Shown here one piece after another: positions 21,951 to 29,663 of a stretch of DNA of 64,000 nt. Position 1 is the first letter of the stretch; each line of letters begins with the position of its first letter. The notes under the pieces were generated by a model that did no database searches, was not told the origin of the DNA, and saw nothing but the letters and a program-made list of their open reading frames with translations. Source of the DNA: JAEUQQ01 sp963697285 (GTDB lineage: Bacteria; Acidobacteriota; Vicinamibacteria; Vicinamibacterales; JAFNAJ01); contig CAVONI010000012.1 in the NCBI GenBank assembly GCA_963697285.1, positions 868,001 through 932,000 on the forward strand, written 5' to 3'. A program made the position numbers and the translations under genes.

Positions 21951-22877
21951 ATGACCCCGATTCGCTTGTTGCCTCTGTTCAGTCACCGGCCGTGGGGCGT
22001 CCGCACTCTTCGCCCCTTGATCGATCTCGATGTGGACGGCGAGCCGATCGGCGAGGCATGGTTCACCGACAACAAGACGATGACGGCGGATGGCCGTACC
22101 CTCGGCGAGATCATCGCGGCGAACCCCTCCGACGTCCTGGGGCCCGACGTGCGCGGCGACCGCTGTCCGCTCTTGTTGAAGATCATCTTCACGACCGGTC
22201 GCCTCTCGATCCAGGTGCATCCCGACGATGAGTACGGGCAGGCGCATCACCAGTCGCTCGGAAAGACCGAGGCGTGGCATGTGCTCGCCGCCACGCCCGA
22301 TGCCGAGATCGGGCTGGGCTTCGTCGAACCCACGACGCCAGACGCGGCGCGCGCTGCCGCGGTGAGTGGAGCCATCGAGCACCAGGTCGCATGGCGTCGG
22401 GCGAAGGCGGGTGACACGTACTTCGTGCCGGCCGGGACCGTCCACGCCATCGGTGGCGGCATCACCCTGGTCGAAGTGCAGGAGCACAGCGACGTGACGT
22501 ATCGCCTGTACGACTACGGTCGCCCTCGCGAGTTGCACCTCGACCATGGCTTCGCCGTCGCCACGCTCGATCGCTACACCATCGACAACACGCCAACCCC
22601 GATGTCGGCGACCCGGACGCTGCTGGCGTCGTGCCAGTACTTCACGATGGAACGCGTTCACGTCGAGTCACCGACTCGCATCGTGCCCGACGGGCGCGAG
22701 TACACGTTGTTGATGGCGATCGAAGGAAGCGGCAGCCTGGCGGGGGTGCCGTTCACCGCAGGTTCGGCCTGGCTCGTGCCGGCGGTCGGCGACGCGGTCG
22801 ATCTCGACACGAGCGACGCGACATTCCTGCTGGCGTATCACGGCGCCGCGCCGTCAAGGGTGATCGAGGCGCCGTAG
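21951..22877 (+). CDS. manA: Mannose-6-phosphate isomerase, class I type
   Basis: Interconverts mannose-6-phosphate and fructose-6-phosphate, feeding GDP-mannose and polysaccharide synthesis in the cytoplasm. The 308-residue cupin protein shows the family order: 'RPWG' near residue 14, zinc-binding 'IQVHPDDEYG' (~85-94), 'KTEAWH' with the metal-ligand Glu (~103-108), and 'VPAGTVHAIGGG' with the last His ligand (~161-172). The length fits the short bacterial type. AAGGAT lies just upstream of the ATG. The stop codon TAG is followed directly by GGGGGC, resembling the edge of a REP element. It stands alone between repeats. Confidence 0.88.
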   Translation: MTPIRLLPLFSHRPWGVRTLRPLIDLDVDGEPIGEAWFTDNKTMTADGRTLGEIIAANPSDVLGPDVRGDRCPLLLKIIFTTGRLSIQVHPDDEYGQAHHQSLGKTEAWHVLAATPDAEIGLGFVEPTTPDAARAAAVSGAIEHQVAWRRAKAGDTYFVPAGTVHAIGGGITLVEVQEHSDVTYRLYDYGRPRELHLDHGFAVATLDRYTIDNTPTPMSATRTLLASCQYFTMERVHVESPTRIVPDGREYTLLMAIEGSGSLAGVPFTAGSAWLVPAVGDAVDLDTSDATFLLAYHGAAPSRVIEAP

Positions 22878-22941
22878 GGGGCACGGACCGCGCGATTCCC
22901 CGGGCCGCGGCGGCGGGCGCGGCGCCTGCGACCGGGCAATC

Positions 22942-23038
22942 GGGCCGCGCGGGGGCGCGGCCCCTACGCCGGATCCCGACGATTGCGCCAACGGACCGCC
23001 GCAGTTCACGCGTAGGGGCCGCGCCCCCGCGCGGCCCG
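22942..23038. repeat. Inverted pair of REP-like palindromes
   Basis: Two near-identical copies, 22942-22968 and 23011-23037, face each other across about 42 bp (outer arms GGGCCGCGCGGGGGCGCGG versus CCGCGCCCCCGCGCGGCCC). Each copy is itself palindromic, so the pair can form small hairpins or one long one. It lies between the convergent manA and polyferredoxin genes and may act as a bidirectional terminator or mRNA stabiliser (inference). Confidence 0.8.
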
Positions 23039-23054
23039 GGTCCGGATCACGGCC

Positions 23055-24164
23055 TCACCGGCCCGGATGCCCGTAGGACGCGGCGTTGCCGATCAGTTCG
23101 CGCAACACGGCCTCTGGCACCTCGGTGTGCCAGTGGCCGGTGACGCGCGCGACGCCGACGGCGCCGATGAAGAACAGCGCCACGCCCGACGCCACCATCC
23201 ACGGTGTGAGCACGCGTCCTCGCGGCACCGTGCAGGCGAGCGCGTCCTTCACGGGGCAGGCCGCCACGCACGACAGGCAGGTCGTGCATTCCGCCGACCG
23301 GACGCGCAGCAGCTGATCGACCGGCAGCAGCGACGGACACGCCTGCGCGCACTTGTTGCAGTCGATGCAGGCCTCGGGCGTTCGCCGAATCCCCGCCGGG
23401 CTGAACAGCGCCGCAATGCCCATCAGCGCGCCATACGGGCAGAGCAGGCGGCACCACGCGTTCTTGACGAACACCGAGAGCACCACGAGCCCCGTGATCA
23501 CGAGCGCCGCCGTCCGTCCCATCTCGCGGAAGAAGTTCAGCATCTTCACGTCGGCGATGACCCCGTAGGGACTCATCAGGAACCCGCGGATCTCGTCGGC
23601 GCTCATGATGGCAACGACGTAGACGAACAGCGCCAGGAGGATGTACTTGAGGCTGCGCAACGGGATGTCGAGCCATCGGGGCAGCCGCCACGTCCGGCCG
23701 AACAGTTCCTGGCCTCCCTGCCAGAGCCACTCGCTGATCGTCCCGATCGGGCACAGCCAGCTGCAGAACGACTTGCGCAGCGCGATCGACATCCCGAGGA
23801 AGGCGATCAGCAGGAACATCCCCGCCGGGTGGGTGTCGGGCACGGTGCCGGTCACCACGAAGTACTTGAGGTTCATCAGCGCCGCGATCGGCAGCCAGCC
23901 TTCCACGCCCGGCGGACGCGTCACGGGAGCACTGAGCCCGAACGTCTCGTAGTGGCGCACCCAGAGGTAGAAGCGCCAGCCGATGAAGACGTTGAGCAGC
24001 AGGAACGCCCACTGGACCCCGCGGCGGAGGGCCTGGGAGCGATCGTTCACGCGGCGCTCGAGCACGCGCCCGTCCTTCGCGCGGAGGGTGATGGGTGCAA
24101 CCGGATCGGCGGTGACGGTCGAGCTGGTCATCGAGAGAGGCAGGAGCGCACGGAACAGTCGCAT
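23055..24164 (-). CDS. 4Fe-4S polyferredoxin membrane protein (NapH/NosR/CcoG-like)
   Basis: A 369-residue inner-membrane electron-transfer protein. Transmembrane segments lie at about 48-68, 95-135, 170-195, 215-240 and 320-340. Two 'CxxxCP' motifs at membrane boundaries (CSWLCPIG ~143, CRLLCPYG ~252) are the NapH/NosR/YccM hallmark. Two ferredoxin clusters follow, CIDCNKCAQACP (~275) and CTTCLSCVAACP (~298), enough for two 4Fe-4S centres. It lacks the FMN-binding domain of NosR and the C-terminal Ig-like domain of CcoG, so its redox partner is unknown. It is divergent from a Crp/Fnr regulator with a palindrome midway, suggesting redox or NO/O2-responsive control. A later start (24131) is possible. 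Confidence 0.75.
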   Translation of the reverse strand: MRLFRALLPLSMTSSTVTADPVAPITLRAKDGRVLERRVNDRSQALRRGVQWAFLLLNVFIGWRFYLWVRHYETFGLSAPVTRPPGVEGWLPIAALMNLKYFVVTGTVPDTHPAGMFLLIAFLGMSIALRKSFCSWLCPIGTISEWLWQGGQELFGRTWRLPRWLDIPLRSLKYILLALFVYVVAIMSADEIRGFLMSPYGVIADVKMLNFFREMGRTAALVITGLVVLSVFVKNAWCRLLCPYGALMGIAALFSPAGIRRTPEACIDCNKCAQACPSLLPVDQLLRVRSAECTTCLSCVAACPVKDALACTVPRGRVLTPWMVASGVALFFIGAVGVARVTGHWHTEVPEAVLRELIGNAASYGHPGR

Positions 24165-24210
24165 GACGAAGGTCTCTGGCCCGATTGTCTGGCCGCTCCA
24201 ACGCCCGACC

Positions 24211-24226
24211 TATGACGAGCGTCATA
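24211..24226. promoter_or_regulatory. Candidate Fnr/Crp-family operator, perfect 16-bp palindrome
   Basis: TATGACGAGCGTCATA is a perfect inverted repeat of the form TGAC-N4-GTCA, the spacing of Fnr/Dnr-type sites (TTGAY-N4-RTCAA). It lies 38 bp upstream of the crp/fnr-type gene and 47 bp upstream of the divergent polyferredoxin gene, where one dimer could control both. Binding is inferred. Confidence 0.55.
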
Positions 24227-24263
24227 TGGTGCCCCACCGGCGGACGGCACTACAATCGGCCGA

Positions 24264-24953
24264 ATGATCCTCCTAGCCGAGCGGCTCCTGGCGACCACGC
24301 CTGTCTGGAGGCGTCTTTCGCCAGCCGACCGCGCCCTGCTCGGTGGCATCGCCCGCGTGGTCGAGTATCCGAAGGGGGCCAGGGTCTTCGAGGAAGGCGA
24401 GCCCTCCGACCGCTTCGTCACCATTGCCAGCGGCCGCGTGAAGATCGTGAAGAGCACCCCGGCCGGCAAGGACGTGATCATCGAGATCTTCGGCACGGGC
24501 GATCCGCTCGGTGCGGTGGCGACCTACGATGGGCGGCCGTTTCCGGCCACAGCGGTCGCGCTCGAACCGACGACCTGCCTGGTGGTGCCGCGGCGGGAGT
24601 TCTTCGGGTTGCTCGAACAGCATCCCTCGCTGGTGCTGGGACTCCTCTCGGGCCTCACCCTGCGCCTGATCGAACTCACCAACCGCATCGTCGAGATGAA
24701 CGGCGTGCGCGTGGAGCCGCGGTTCGCGCGGCTGTTCCTGAAGATGGCCGACGAGTCCGGACGCCCGGAGACCGACGGGACCCTGGTCCCTGTTGCGCTC
24801 TCGCGCCAGGAACTCGCCGACGTGACCGGGACGACCATCGAAACCGCGATCCGGATCATGAGCCGCTGGGGCAAGGAAGGCCTGGTGCGGACCGAACGCG
24901 ACGGCTTCACACTGTTGAACCGGCCCGCGCTCGAGGCGATCGCCGAGGACTAG
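24264..24953 (+). CDS. Crp/Fnr family transcriptional regulator
   Basis: A 229-residue DNA-binding regulator. An N-terminal cyclic-nucleotide-binding-like beta-barrel (~20-125, 'FEEGEPSDRFVTIASGRVKI') leads to a long dimerisation helix (~128-150) and a C-terminal winged helix (~155-229) with recognition helix 'SRQELADVTGTTIETAIRIM'. The N-terminal Cys cluster of O2-sensing Fnr is absent, so a Dnr-like NO/haem or other ligand is more likely than an Fe-S centre; the ligand cannot be read from sequence. The 'E-T-x-x-R' in the recognition helix fits recognition of a TGAC/GTCA half-site, matching the palindrome upstream, so autoregulation is plausible. Confidence 0.85.
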   Translation: MILLAERLLATTPVWRRLSPADRALLGGIARVVEYPKGARVFEEGEPSDRFVTIASGRVKIVKSTPAGKDVIIEIFGTGDPLGAVATYDGRPFPATAVALEPTTCLVVPRREFFGLLEQHPSLVLGLLSGLTLRLIELTNRIVEMNGVRVEPRFARLFLKMADESGRPETDGTLVPVALSRQELADVTGTTIETAIRIMSRWGKEGLVRTERDGFTLLNRPALEAIAED

Positions 24954-25004
24954 GGGGGTATCCTCGGCACGTCGCGGTGTGATGTTGGCCCGAATGACGG
25001 GGTG

Positions 25005-25033
25005 CTCGAGGCCCGGCGCACCGGAGCCTCGAG
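25005..25033. terminator. Candidate bidirectional hairpin terminator
   Basis: The inverted repeat CTCGAGGC...GCCTCGAG (8-bp perfect stem, 13-nt loop) lies between the convergent crp/fnr-type gene and the PEP-CTERM gene. There is no U-tract. Rho-independent function is therefore uncertain. Confidence 0.35.
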
Positions 25034-25102
25034 GTCAATCACCTGCCGCCGCTGGAGCCCGGTCGCCATCGCAACATCTTCGCCGCCTGTGACGCCGCGA
25101 CC

Positions 25103-25747
25103 TCAGGCACGAGTTCGCCGGCGGATTGCCGCAGTTGCCAGGCCAGTGCCCAGGAGCAACAGCGAGGCCGGCTCGGGGATCGACGGCAGCGGCGGGGGCG
25201 GGGAGGGCGGCACGTTGCCCAGCGCTCCGCTGATGTTGTTGAAGCGCACCTCGCTGAGCGCAATGCCGACAGAGGACGCGACCTGCACGCTGGTCAGCCG
25301 ATCGGTGCCCGTGGCGAGCACGGTGAAGAAGTTCTGACCGTTGTGCGAGATGTCAAACGTGCCTACCACGGCGCCTCCCCCGACTGTATTGACCGTGATC
25401 GTGGCCTGACCTGAGTTACGACCGGCAACGCGCAGGTCGAAGATGTAGTCGACGAAGGTCCCATCGACGAGAGCGATCGTGAGGTCGGTCAACGACCCAT
25501 CCTTGGCGTTCACGGACGATGCGGCGGTCAGCAGCAGCTCGCTGCCAGTGAACGACACGGCCAGCAGCGATTTGGCCGCGAGGCCGGTCACGGTGGTTCC
25601 CTCGGTGATGAGCCCGGGCAGGTTGAACTGCACCTGCTCCTCATCCGGCTGCGGGTTGTTGCCGGTGGCGATGATGACGCCGGCGTCGGCGGAAGCGACA
25701 CACAGCCAGGACACGAGTAACAGAGAACCGATCGGAACACGCTTCAT
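25103..25747 (-). CDS. PEP-CTERM sorting-signal exported protein (paralogue 1)
   Basis: A 214-residue exported protein with a signal peptide (cleavage after ASADA, ~22). The beta-rich body starts 'TGNNPQPDEEQVQFN'. A Pro-rich linker then leads to the C-terminal PEP-CTERM signal: 'IPEPASLLLLG', a hydrophobic helix and an 'RRRTRA' basic tail. Such signals are recognised by exosortase/archaeosortase-type enzymes; no exosortase gene is in this window. The start is strongly supported by AAGGAGGT five nt before the ATG. It is clearly paralogous to the gene at 27685-28305, sharing the N-terminal motif, overall length and C-terminus. Function unknown; probably surface-anchored or matrix protein. Confidence 0.82.
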   Translation of the reverse strand: MKRVPIGSLLLVSWLCVASADAGVIIATGNNPQPDEEQVQFNLPGLITEGTTVTGLAAKSLLAVSFTGSELLLTAASSVNAKDGSLTDLTIALVDGTFVDYIFDLRVAGRNSGQATITVNTVGGGAVVGTFDISHNGQNFFTVLATGTDRLTSVQVASSVGIALSEVRFNNISGALGNVPPSPPPPLPSIPEPASLLLLGTGLATAAIRRRTRA

Positions 25748-25789
25748 GTGGACCTCCTTCAGGGGGCTTCGGTCAAAGGAATCCCATGC

Positions 25790-25985
25790 CGTCCATGGAA
25801 ATCCACCAATTTAGAGCTTTTATTCCAACGTTTATGCCACTTTATTTTGTTCATTTCGAATTATCTAGTAAGTCAATATATATAAACGATTAACAGTCTT
25901 TACATGCAGTCTGGCAATGAAGCATACTGGTCAATTAGACATCTATAAAGTAGACTTTAGATTACATTTTGGTAATTATTCGCGG
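25790..25985. promoter_or_regulatory. AT-rich island upstream of PEP-CTERM gene 1
   Basis: About 200 bp of strikingly AT-rich DNA in a very GC-rich chromosome, including TCAATATATATAAACG near 25878. It separates the divergent PEP-CTERM gene and tRNA-Leu. It probably holds the PEP-CTERM promoter or a nucleoid-protein binding zone, or is a remnant of acquired DNA. I could not assign a confident -35/-10 or sigma-54 pair. There is no gene in it. Confidence 0.5.
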
Positions 25986-26097
25986 CTGGAACGTGGCGCG
26001 CCTGGGATCGTTGTGGCAGGTTGACCTCAGGGCGGAGGCGGTCGCACCGGTCGCCGCTCCCCAGGCGCCTGGCGCGACCGGGCACCGACGGATCGCG

Positions 26098-26103
26098 TAT
26101 ACT
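26098..26103 (+). promoter_or_regulatory. Probable -10 box of tRNA-Leu
   Basis: TATACT lies 9 nt upstream of the mature tRNA 5' end. No good -35 hexamer was recognised at the expected spacing. Confidence 0.4.
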
Positions 26104-26112
26104 TTTGCCCGC

Positions 26113-26201
26113 GCCGGAGTGGCGGAACTGGCAGACGCGCCGGACTCAAAATCCGGTTCACTTCACGGTGAGTGTGGGTTCGACCCCCTCCTCCGGCACC
26201 A
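26113..26201 (+). tRNA. tRNA-Leu (anticodon CAA)
   Basis: Type II tRNA with acceptor stem GCCGGAG/CTCCGGC, discriminator A and an encoded CCA (26199-26201). The anticodon arm CCGGA-CTCAAAA-TCCGG gives anticodon CAA, which reads UUG. A long variable arm (around TTCACTTCACGGTGAG) and a T-loop GGTTCGACCC are present, as expected for leucine. Confidence 0.93.
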
Positions 26202-26225
26202 GCCCTACCCGCGAATGTCCACGTC

Positions 26226-26274
26226 ACGCGCGGTCCCGGCACGTCAGCTGTTCGGAACCGGCGTGCGCTTTTTT
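26226..26274 (+). terminator. Probable rho-independent terminator of tRNA-Leu
   Basis: The imperfect stem ACGCGCGGTCCCG / CGGAACCGGCGT (one bulge, one mismatch) is followed by GCGC and a run of six T (26269-26274). It lies 25 nt after the tRNA. Confidence 0.5.
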
Positions 26275-26409
26275 GACGTTGCCTCTCCCGACCGCCGCCT
26301 CATACCCTTCTCGCATTGCCACGTGTCGACAGGAGTGGCCCGGCAACGGTAGGCCCCCGCGGGGGGGGCCTCGTGGGCGGGAGCGAGCCTGTCGGCTCAG
26401 GAGACCGGC

Positions 26410-27603
26410 GTGATCACGGAACAGCGCCTGCGGTGGTTCACGCGAATCTGGGTCGCCACCATGAGTGCCGGCATGGTGATGGCCTGTGCTGCCTCTGCGC
26501 GTGCCCAGGTTTCACCAAGCAGCACAGGAGTCGCGATCGCGACGACAGCTGCGCCTCCCGAGCATCTCGCCACGACTGATGCCCAGGCCAGGCCTGCAGA
26601 CACCCCCCCGACCACGGCCAAGGCCCAATCAGGGTCGACCGGGCTCAAGCGCTGGGTCGACTTCCAGACCGGCACGGTCGCGGCGCGCTACCGGTACATC
26701 GAAACGTCCACGGGAGTCGTGGCCAGCAACCACCTGCAGGGCCAGACCGTGGTCAAGGGCCGTTTCAAGTTCGACCGGGGTGCCCGGTTCAGCGTGAACG
26801 CCCTGGCTGCCAGCGGCAGCGCGTTCACGGTCGGTTGGAACAACACGGGATGGGGCACCGGCGATCGTTCCTGGAAGTTCTCGGTCAAGCACCTCTTCGT
26901 GGCGGTCGTGCCGGTGAAGGGCGTCGAGGCAGCCCTCGGGAGCTTCGCACCGGTCCGGGGCGAATCCACCGAAATCACCACCTTCGACAACGACGCGTAC
27001 CTCATGGGCGAACGCGTCACCGTCAAGCGGCCGAAGGACCTCTACTTCGACGAGATCGGCTTCACGTCGGCGTATCTGGGAGATGTGTTGGACACCCAGC
27101 GTCTTCGAGAGAGGCGACCGCCTGACCGGTTCGCGCAACTACTTCCAGTACTTCGCCGCCAAGCGTTTCAGCAAGCACTTCGCGGCATCAGGTGACTACA
27201 CGCGCCAGTCGGGTATCCCGATCGTCCATGCTGCGGTCACAGCGACCGTCGCGTGGCGCGTCATCGATTCGCTGAGGTACGAGCATTACGTGCGAGGCGG
27301 GGAGCTGAGTGACTGGGGCTTCGGCGTGCTCGCCGAGAAGGCCATCACGAAGAGCGTTGGCGCTCGGCGTCGGGCTACGCCTCGATCGACCAGCACTACG
27401 GCGGGCTGAACGCCGACCGGTTCGGCCGAGGCAACCGCGTGTACGAGTCGGCCACCATCGGGATCGCGCGCGACCTGTCGTTGTTGGTGTGGGCGGGTCA
27501 GGCGGTTGCCACCGACTACGCGCTTGCCAACGGATACCGCTTCGACACCGTGCTCACCTACAACATGCTCGGGGGCCTGCAGCGCGCGGGTTGGCTGAAG
27601 TAG
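26410..27603 (+). CDS. Outer-membrane beta-barrel protein (hypothetical, frameshifted)
   Basis: A signal peptide ('GMVMACAASARAQ') precedes a ~50-residue Ala/Pro/Thr-rich linker and then alternating beta-strand sequence with aromatic girdles ('NYFQYFAAKRF', 'GWNNTGWG', 'RYEHYVRGGELSDWG'), ending '...LGGLQRAGWLK'. It reads as a 16- to 18-stranded porin-like barrel of about 395 residues, but I recognise no named family. Coding moves between frames near 27098 (+1) and at about 27350 and 27370. The last two are best read as two further single extra bases, restoring 'KSLALGVGYASIDQHYGG'. Start codon GTG or ATG is uncertain. A hairpin terminator follows at 27635. Its position between two PEP-CTERM paralogues may be functional or coincidental. 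Confidence 0.6.
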
Positions 27604-27634
27604 GTCGCGCGAGGACGATAGGGGCGATGGTGGG

Positions 27635-27663
27635 CCCGGCGACGCGAGCGGCGCGTCGCCGGG
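27635..27663. terminator. Strong GC hairpin between convergent genes
   Basis: A perfect 12-bp stem, CCCGGCGACGCG / CGCGTCGCCGGG, with a 5-nt loop, sits between the convergent beta-barrel gene and the second PEP-CTERM gene. There is no U-tract, so it is likely a bidirectional 3'-end structure. Confidence 0.5.
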
Positions 27664-27684
27664 TGTGTGGCCTCTCGGCCTGGA

Positions 27685-28305
27685 TCAGGACCGTCGTCGC
27701 CTGAGGATCGTGGCCAGTCCGCCCATGCCGACGCCCAGGAGCAGGAGCGAGGCAGGCTCGGGAATGGGAATGCCTCGCGCGCCGCTGATCTGGTTCTGCC
27801 GCACGTCGGTGAGTGGGACGTCGGTCACGACTCCCACGCTCACCAGGCGGTCAAGGCCGGTGGTGAACAGGGTGAAGTCGTTCTGTCCCACGTGGACGGT
27901 GAAGCTCGCCGTTGCGCTCGATCCACTGAGCAGGTTGGCGGTAATCGTGGCCGTCCCTGCGTCGTGTCCGTCGACATTGAGGTTGAACAGGTAATCGACG
28001 AACGTCGACCCCGGCATGGTGACGATGAAACTGTCGAAGATGACGGGAGGGACGATCCCGAGGGCGCCCACGTGCTGTCCCGACTCCGCGAGCATCACAT
28101 CGCTGCCGAAGGAGACGAGCAGGTCCGACTGGTTTGTCCGGCCGAACAGTGGGTTGCCCACGTCGGGCAGCAACGGATCGTTGAAGTGAACGTTCTCCTC
28201 GTCTGGCTGTGGATGGTTACCTGTCTGGAAGATGATGCCAGCGTCGGCGGGGGGGATGAAGAAACCGAGCACCAGCAGCAAGGAGAGGATTGAGGCACGC
28301 CTCAT
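27685..28305 (-). CDS. PEP-CTERM sorting-signal exported protein (paralogue 2)
   Basis: A 206-residue exported protein. Its signal peptide ends near 'IPPADA', the mature start is 'GIIFQTGNHPQPDEENVHFN', and a beta-sandwich-like body follows. The PEP-CTERM tail is 'IPEPASLLLLGVGMGGLATILRRRRS'-like: motif, hydrophobic helix, basic end. The shared 'TGNxPQPDEExVxFN' motif and the 'STFVDYLFNLNVDG' / 'GTFVDYIFDLRVAG' correspondence make it a paralogue of the protein at 25103-25747. AAGGAGGT lies 3-4 nt before the ATG. The upstream 316 bp is AT-rich, as for its paralogue. Function unknown; export and probable anchoring by an exosortase encoded elsewhere. Confidence 0.82.
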   Translation of the reverse strand: MRRASILSLLLVLGFFIPPADAGIIFQTGNHPQPDEENVHFNDPLLPDVGNPLFGRTNQSDLLVSFGSDVMLAESGQHVGALGIVPPVIFDSFIVTMPGSTFVDYLFNLNVDGHDAGTATITANLLSGSSATASFTVHVGQNDFTLFTTGLDRLVSVGVVTDVPLTDVRQNQISGARGIPIPEPASLLLLGVGMGGLATILRRRRS

Positions 28306-28621
28306 CGAACCTCCTTACGCGCGGTGTATAGCTATTGGCGGGTTGCTCGCTGGCCCTCAAGGCCAGATGTCGAGGCCCTCTGTGATCCAATGCCCGTGCC
28401 ATTCCACGCCCCTGGAGCGTCAGATGCACTTGAGGCTATGGAATCAGCAGTTTATTCAGCCAGAGCTCTTCGGCATCTCCGACGAATCAAGAGTAGAAGA
28501 CCTCTTATATGCTGACTAAAGGTTCTCAATCGCGCGCAAGAAAGATCTGCTTCATTCAAGACGAGTAGAGAGTTAAAAGACATCTGAGACGATGACTAAA
28601 GACTTGCGAACGCGCGCATCC
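28306..28621. other. Intergenic region upstream of PEP-CTERM gene 2
   Basis: No gene is supported here. The segment 28490-28615 is AT-rich relative to its surroundings and contains two related stretches beginning TGACTAAAG (28515 and 28594), each followed by a GCGCGCA about 15 nt later. They may be regulator sites or degenerate repeats. The part next to the gene probably contains its promoter, but no consensus was convincing. Confidence 0.4.
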
Positions 28622-29663
28622 TCACTCTCCGGGTGCGCGCGACAGCAACTCGTTCACCTTCTTCATCACCGCGAACGCATCGGCCACGTAGACGACGTCG
28701 GCCTTGCCCTGGGCCCAGCCGCAGTTCGGGTTGAGGTTCACCGCGCGTCGCTCGGTCACGAAGCGCCAGCCGATGACGTGCGGTTCCTCGCCGTGGCAGC
28801 ACGTCGCGAGGCCCTTGCGGTGCCGCGGGCTCGCGCCGGTCTGCCCCACCTGGTTCAGGTGCGTCATGAACGGCAGCACGGGCTGGCCTTCGCCGCTCTG
28901 ATCGACGAGCGACTTGCTGCCGCCGAGCGAGGCCTGCGCCGCGCGCAGGAAGCCGAGGATGCGCCGCCTGCGCCTCGTCGGCGTGGACCTGTCCGTCGGG
29001 CTGCTTCTTCGTCCAGCCGGCGCCCGCGACGAACAGCAGGTCGGCATCGGGACGCACGGTCTGCTCGCCGGCGGCCGGCGCGCGCACGCCGGTCACGGCG
29101 CTGCGGACGTCCGGAAGCGCGACAGCGACGCTCTCGACCGCGACGTCGGCGGCGGCGCCGCTCCACGCGTCGGCCGCTTCCGGCCTCGATCGCGATCACC
29201 CACGGACGCGCCGTGCGCGACATCGTGCCCTCGATGCGCTGCCGGTAGAACCAGCGCGTGATCGACACCGCGCCGCTCGCTGGCCTCGATGCGCGTCACG
29301 TGCGTGTCGGCCACGCCCCCGAGCCGCTGCGGCCAGCCCGCCGGCGATGCGCAGGAAGCGCGACGTGCCGGGGCCGATGATCGACGCCGGCGCCGGCCGT
29401 CGCGCGCGAGGGCCTCGGCGGCCGCGGCGTCGGTCGCGTACCGCGCGGCTGCGCGAACGCCTCGCCGGCTGACCACGAGGAACGCGCGACGGCGCCGCAC
29501 GAGCCGATGGCGCGCCGCGGGCTGCGCAACGCCGCCGGCGAGCCCGACGACGAGCGGCGCGCCCGTGGCGTCGGCGAGCGCGCGCGCGGAGGCCGACGGC
29601 TTCGAGCGCCGGCTTCGCCAGCGATCCGTCGGGTTCGGTGTGGACGAGGGCGAGGACGCTCAT
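28622..29663 (-). CDS. etfA: Electron transfer flavoprotein alpha subunit (FixB-like, frameshifted)
   Basis: Last gene of the acd-fixCX-etfB-etfA operon; its ATG overlaps the etfB stop (ATGA). EtfA carries the FAD that passes electrons from acyl-CoA dehydrogenase to the membrane quinone reductase. The N-terminus reads 'MSVLALVHTEPDGSLAKPALEAV'. The C-terminal FAD domain keeps 'GGSKSLVDQ' and 'NQVGQTG', equivalent to the usual 'G.SR...D' and 'QVGQTG', then 'ADVVYVADAFAVMKKVNELL'. Unusually, the segment after QVGQTG reads 'CCHGEEPHVIGWRF' instead of the typical 'GISGAIQH', so it is a divergent member. Coding is spread over several frames with many apparent +1 insertions (for example near 28965), so exact residues between about 29100 and 29640 are uncertain. 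Confidence 0.7.

Noticed and set aside
25878..25895. Possible sigma-54 or sigma-70 promoter in the AT-rich island
   Set aside because: No pair with acceptable spacing to the PEP-CTERM start; AT-richness alone gives many chance -10-like boxes.
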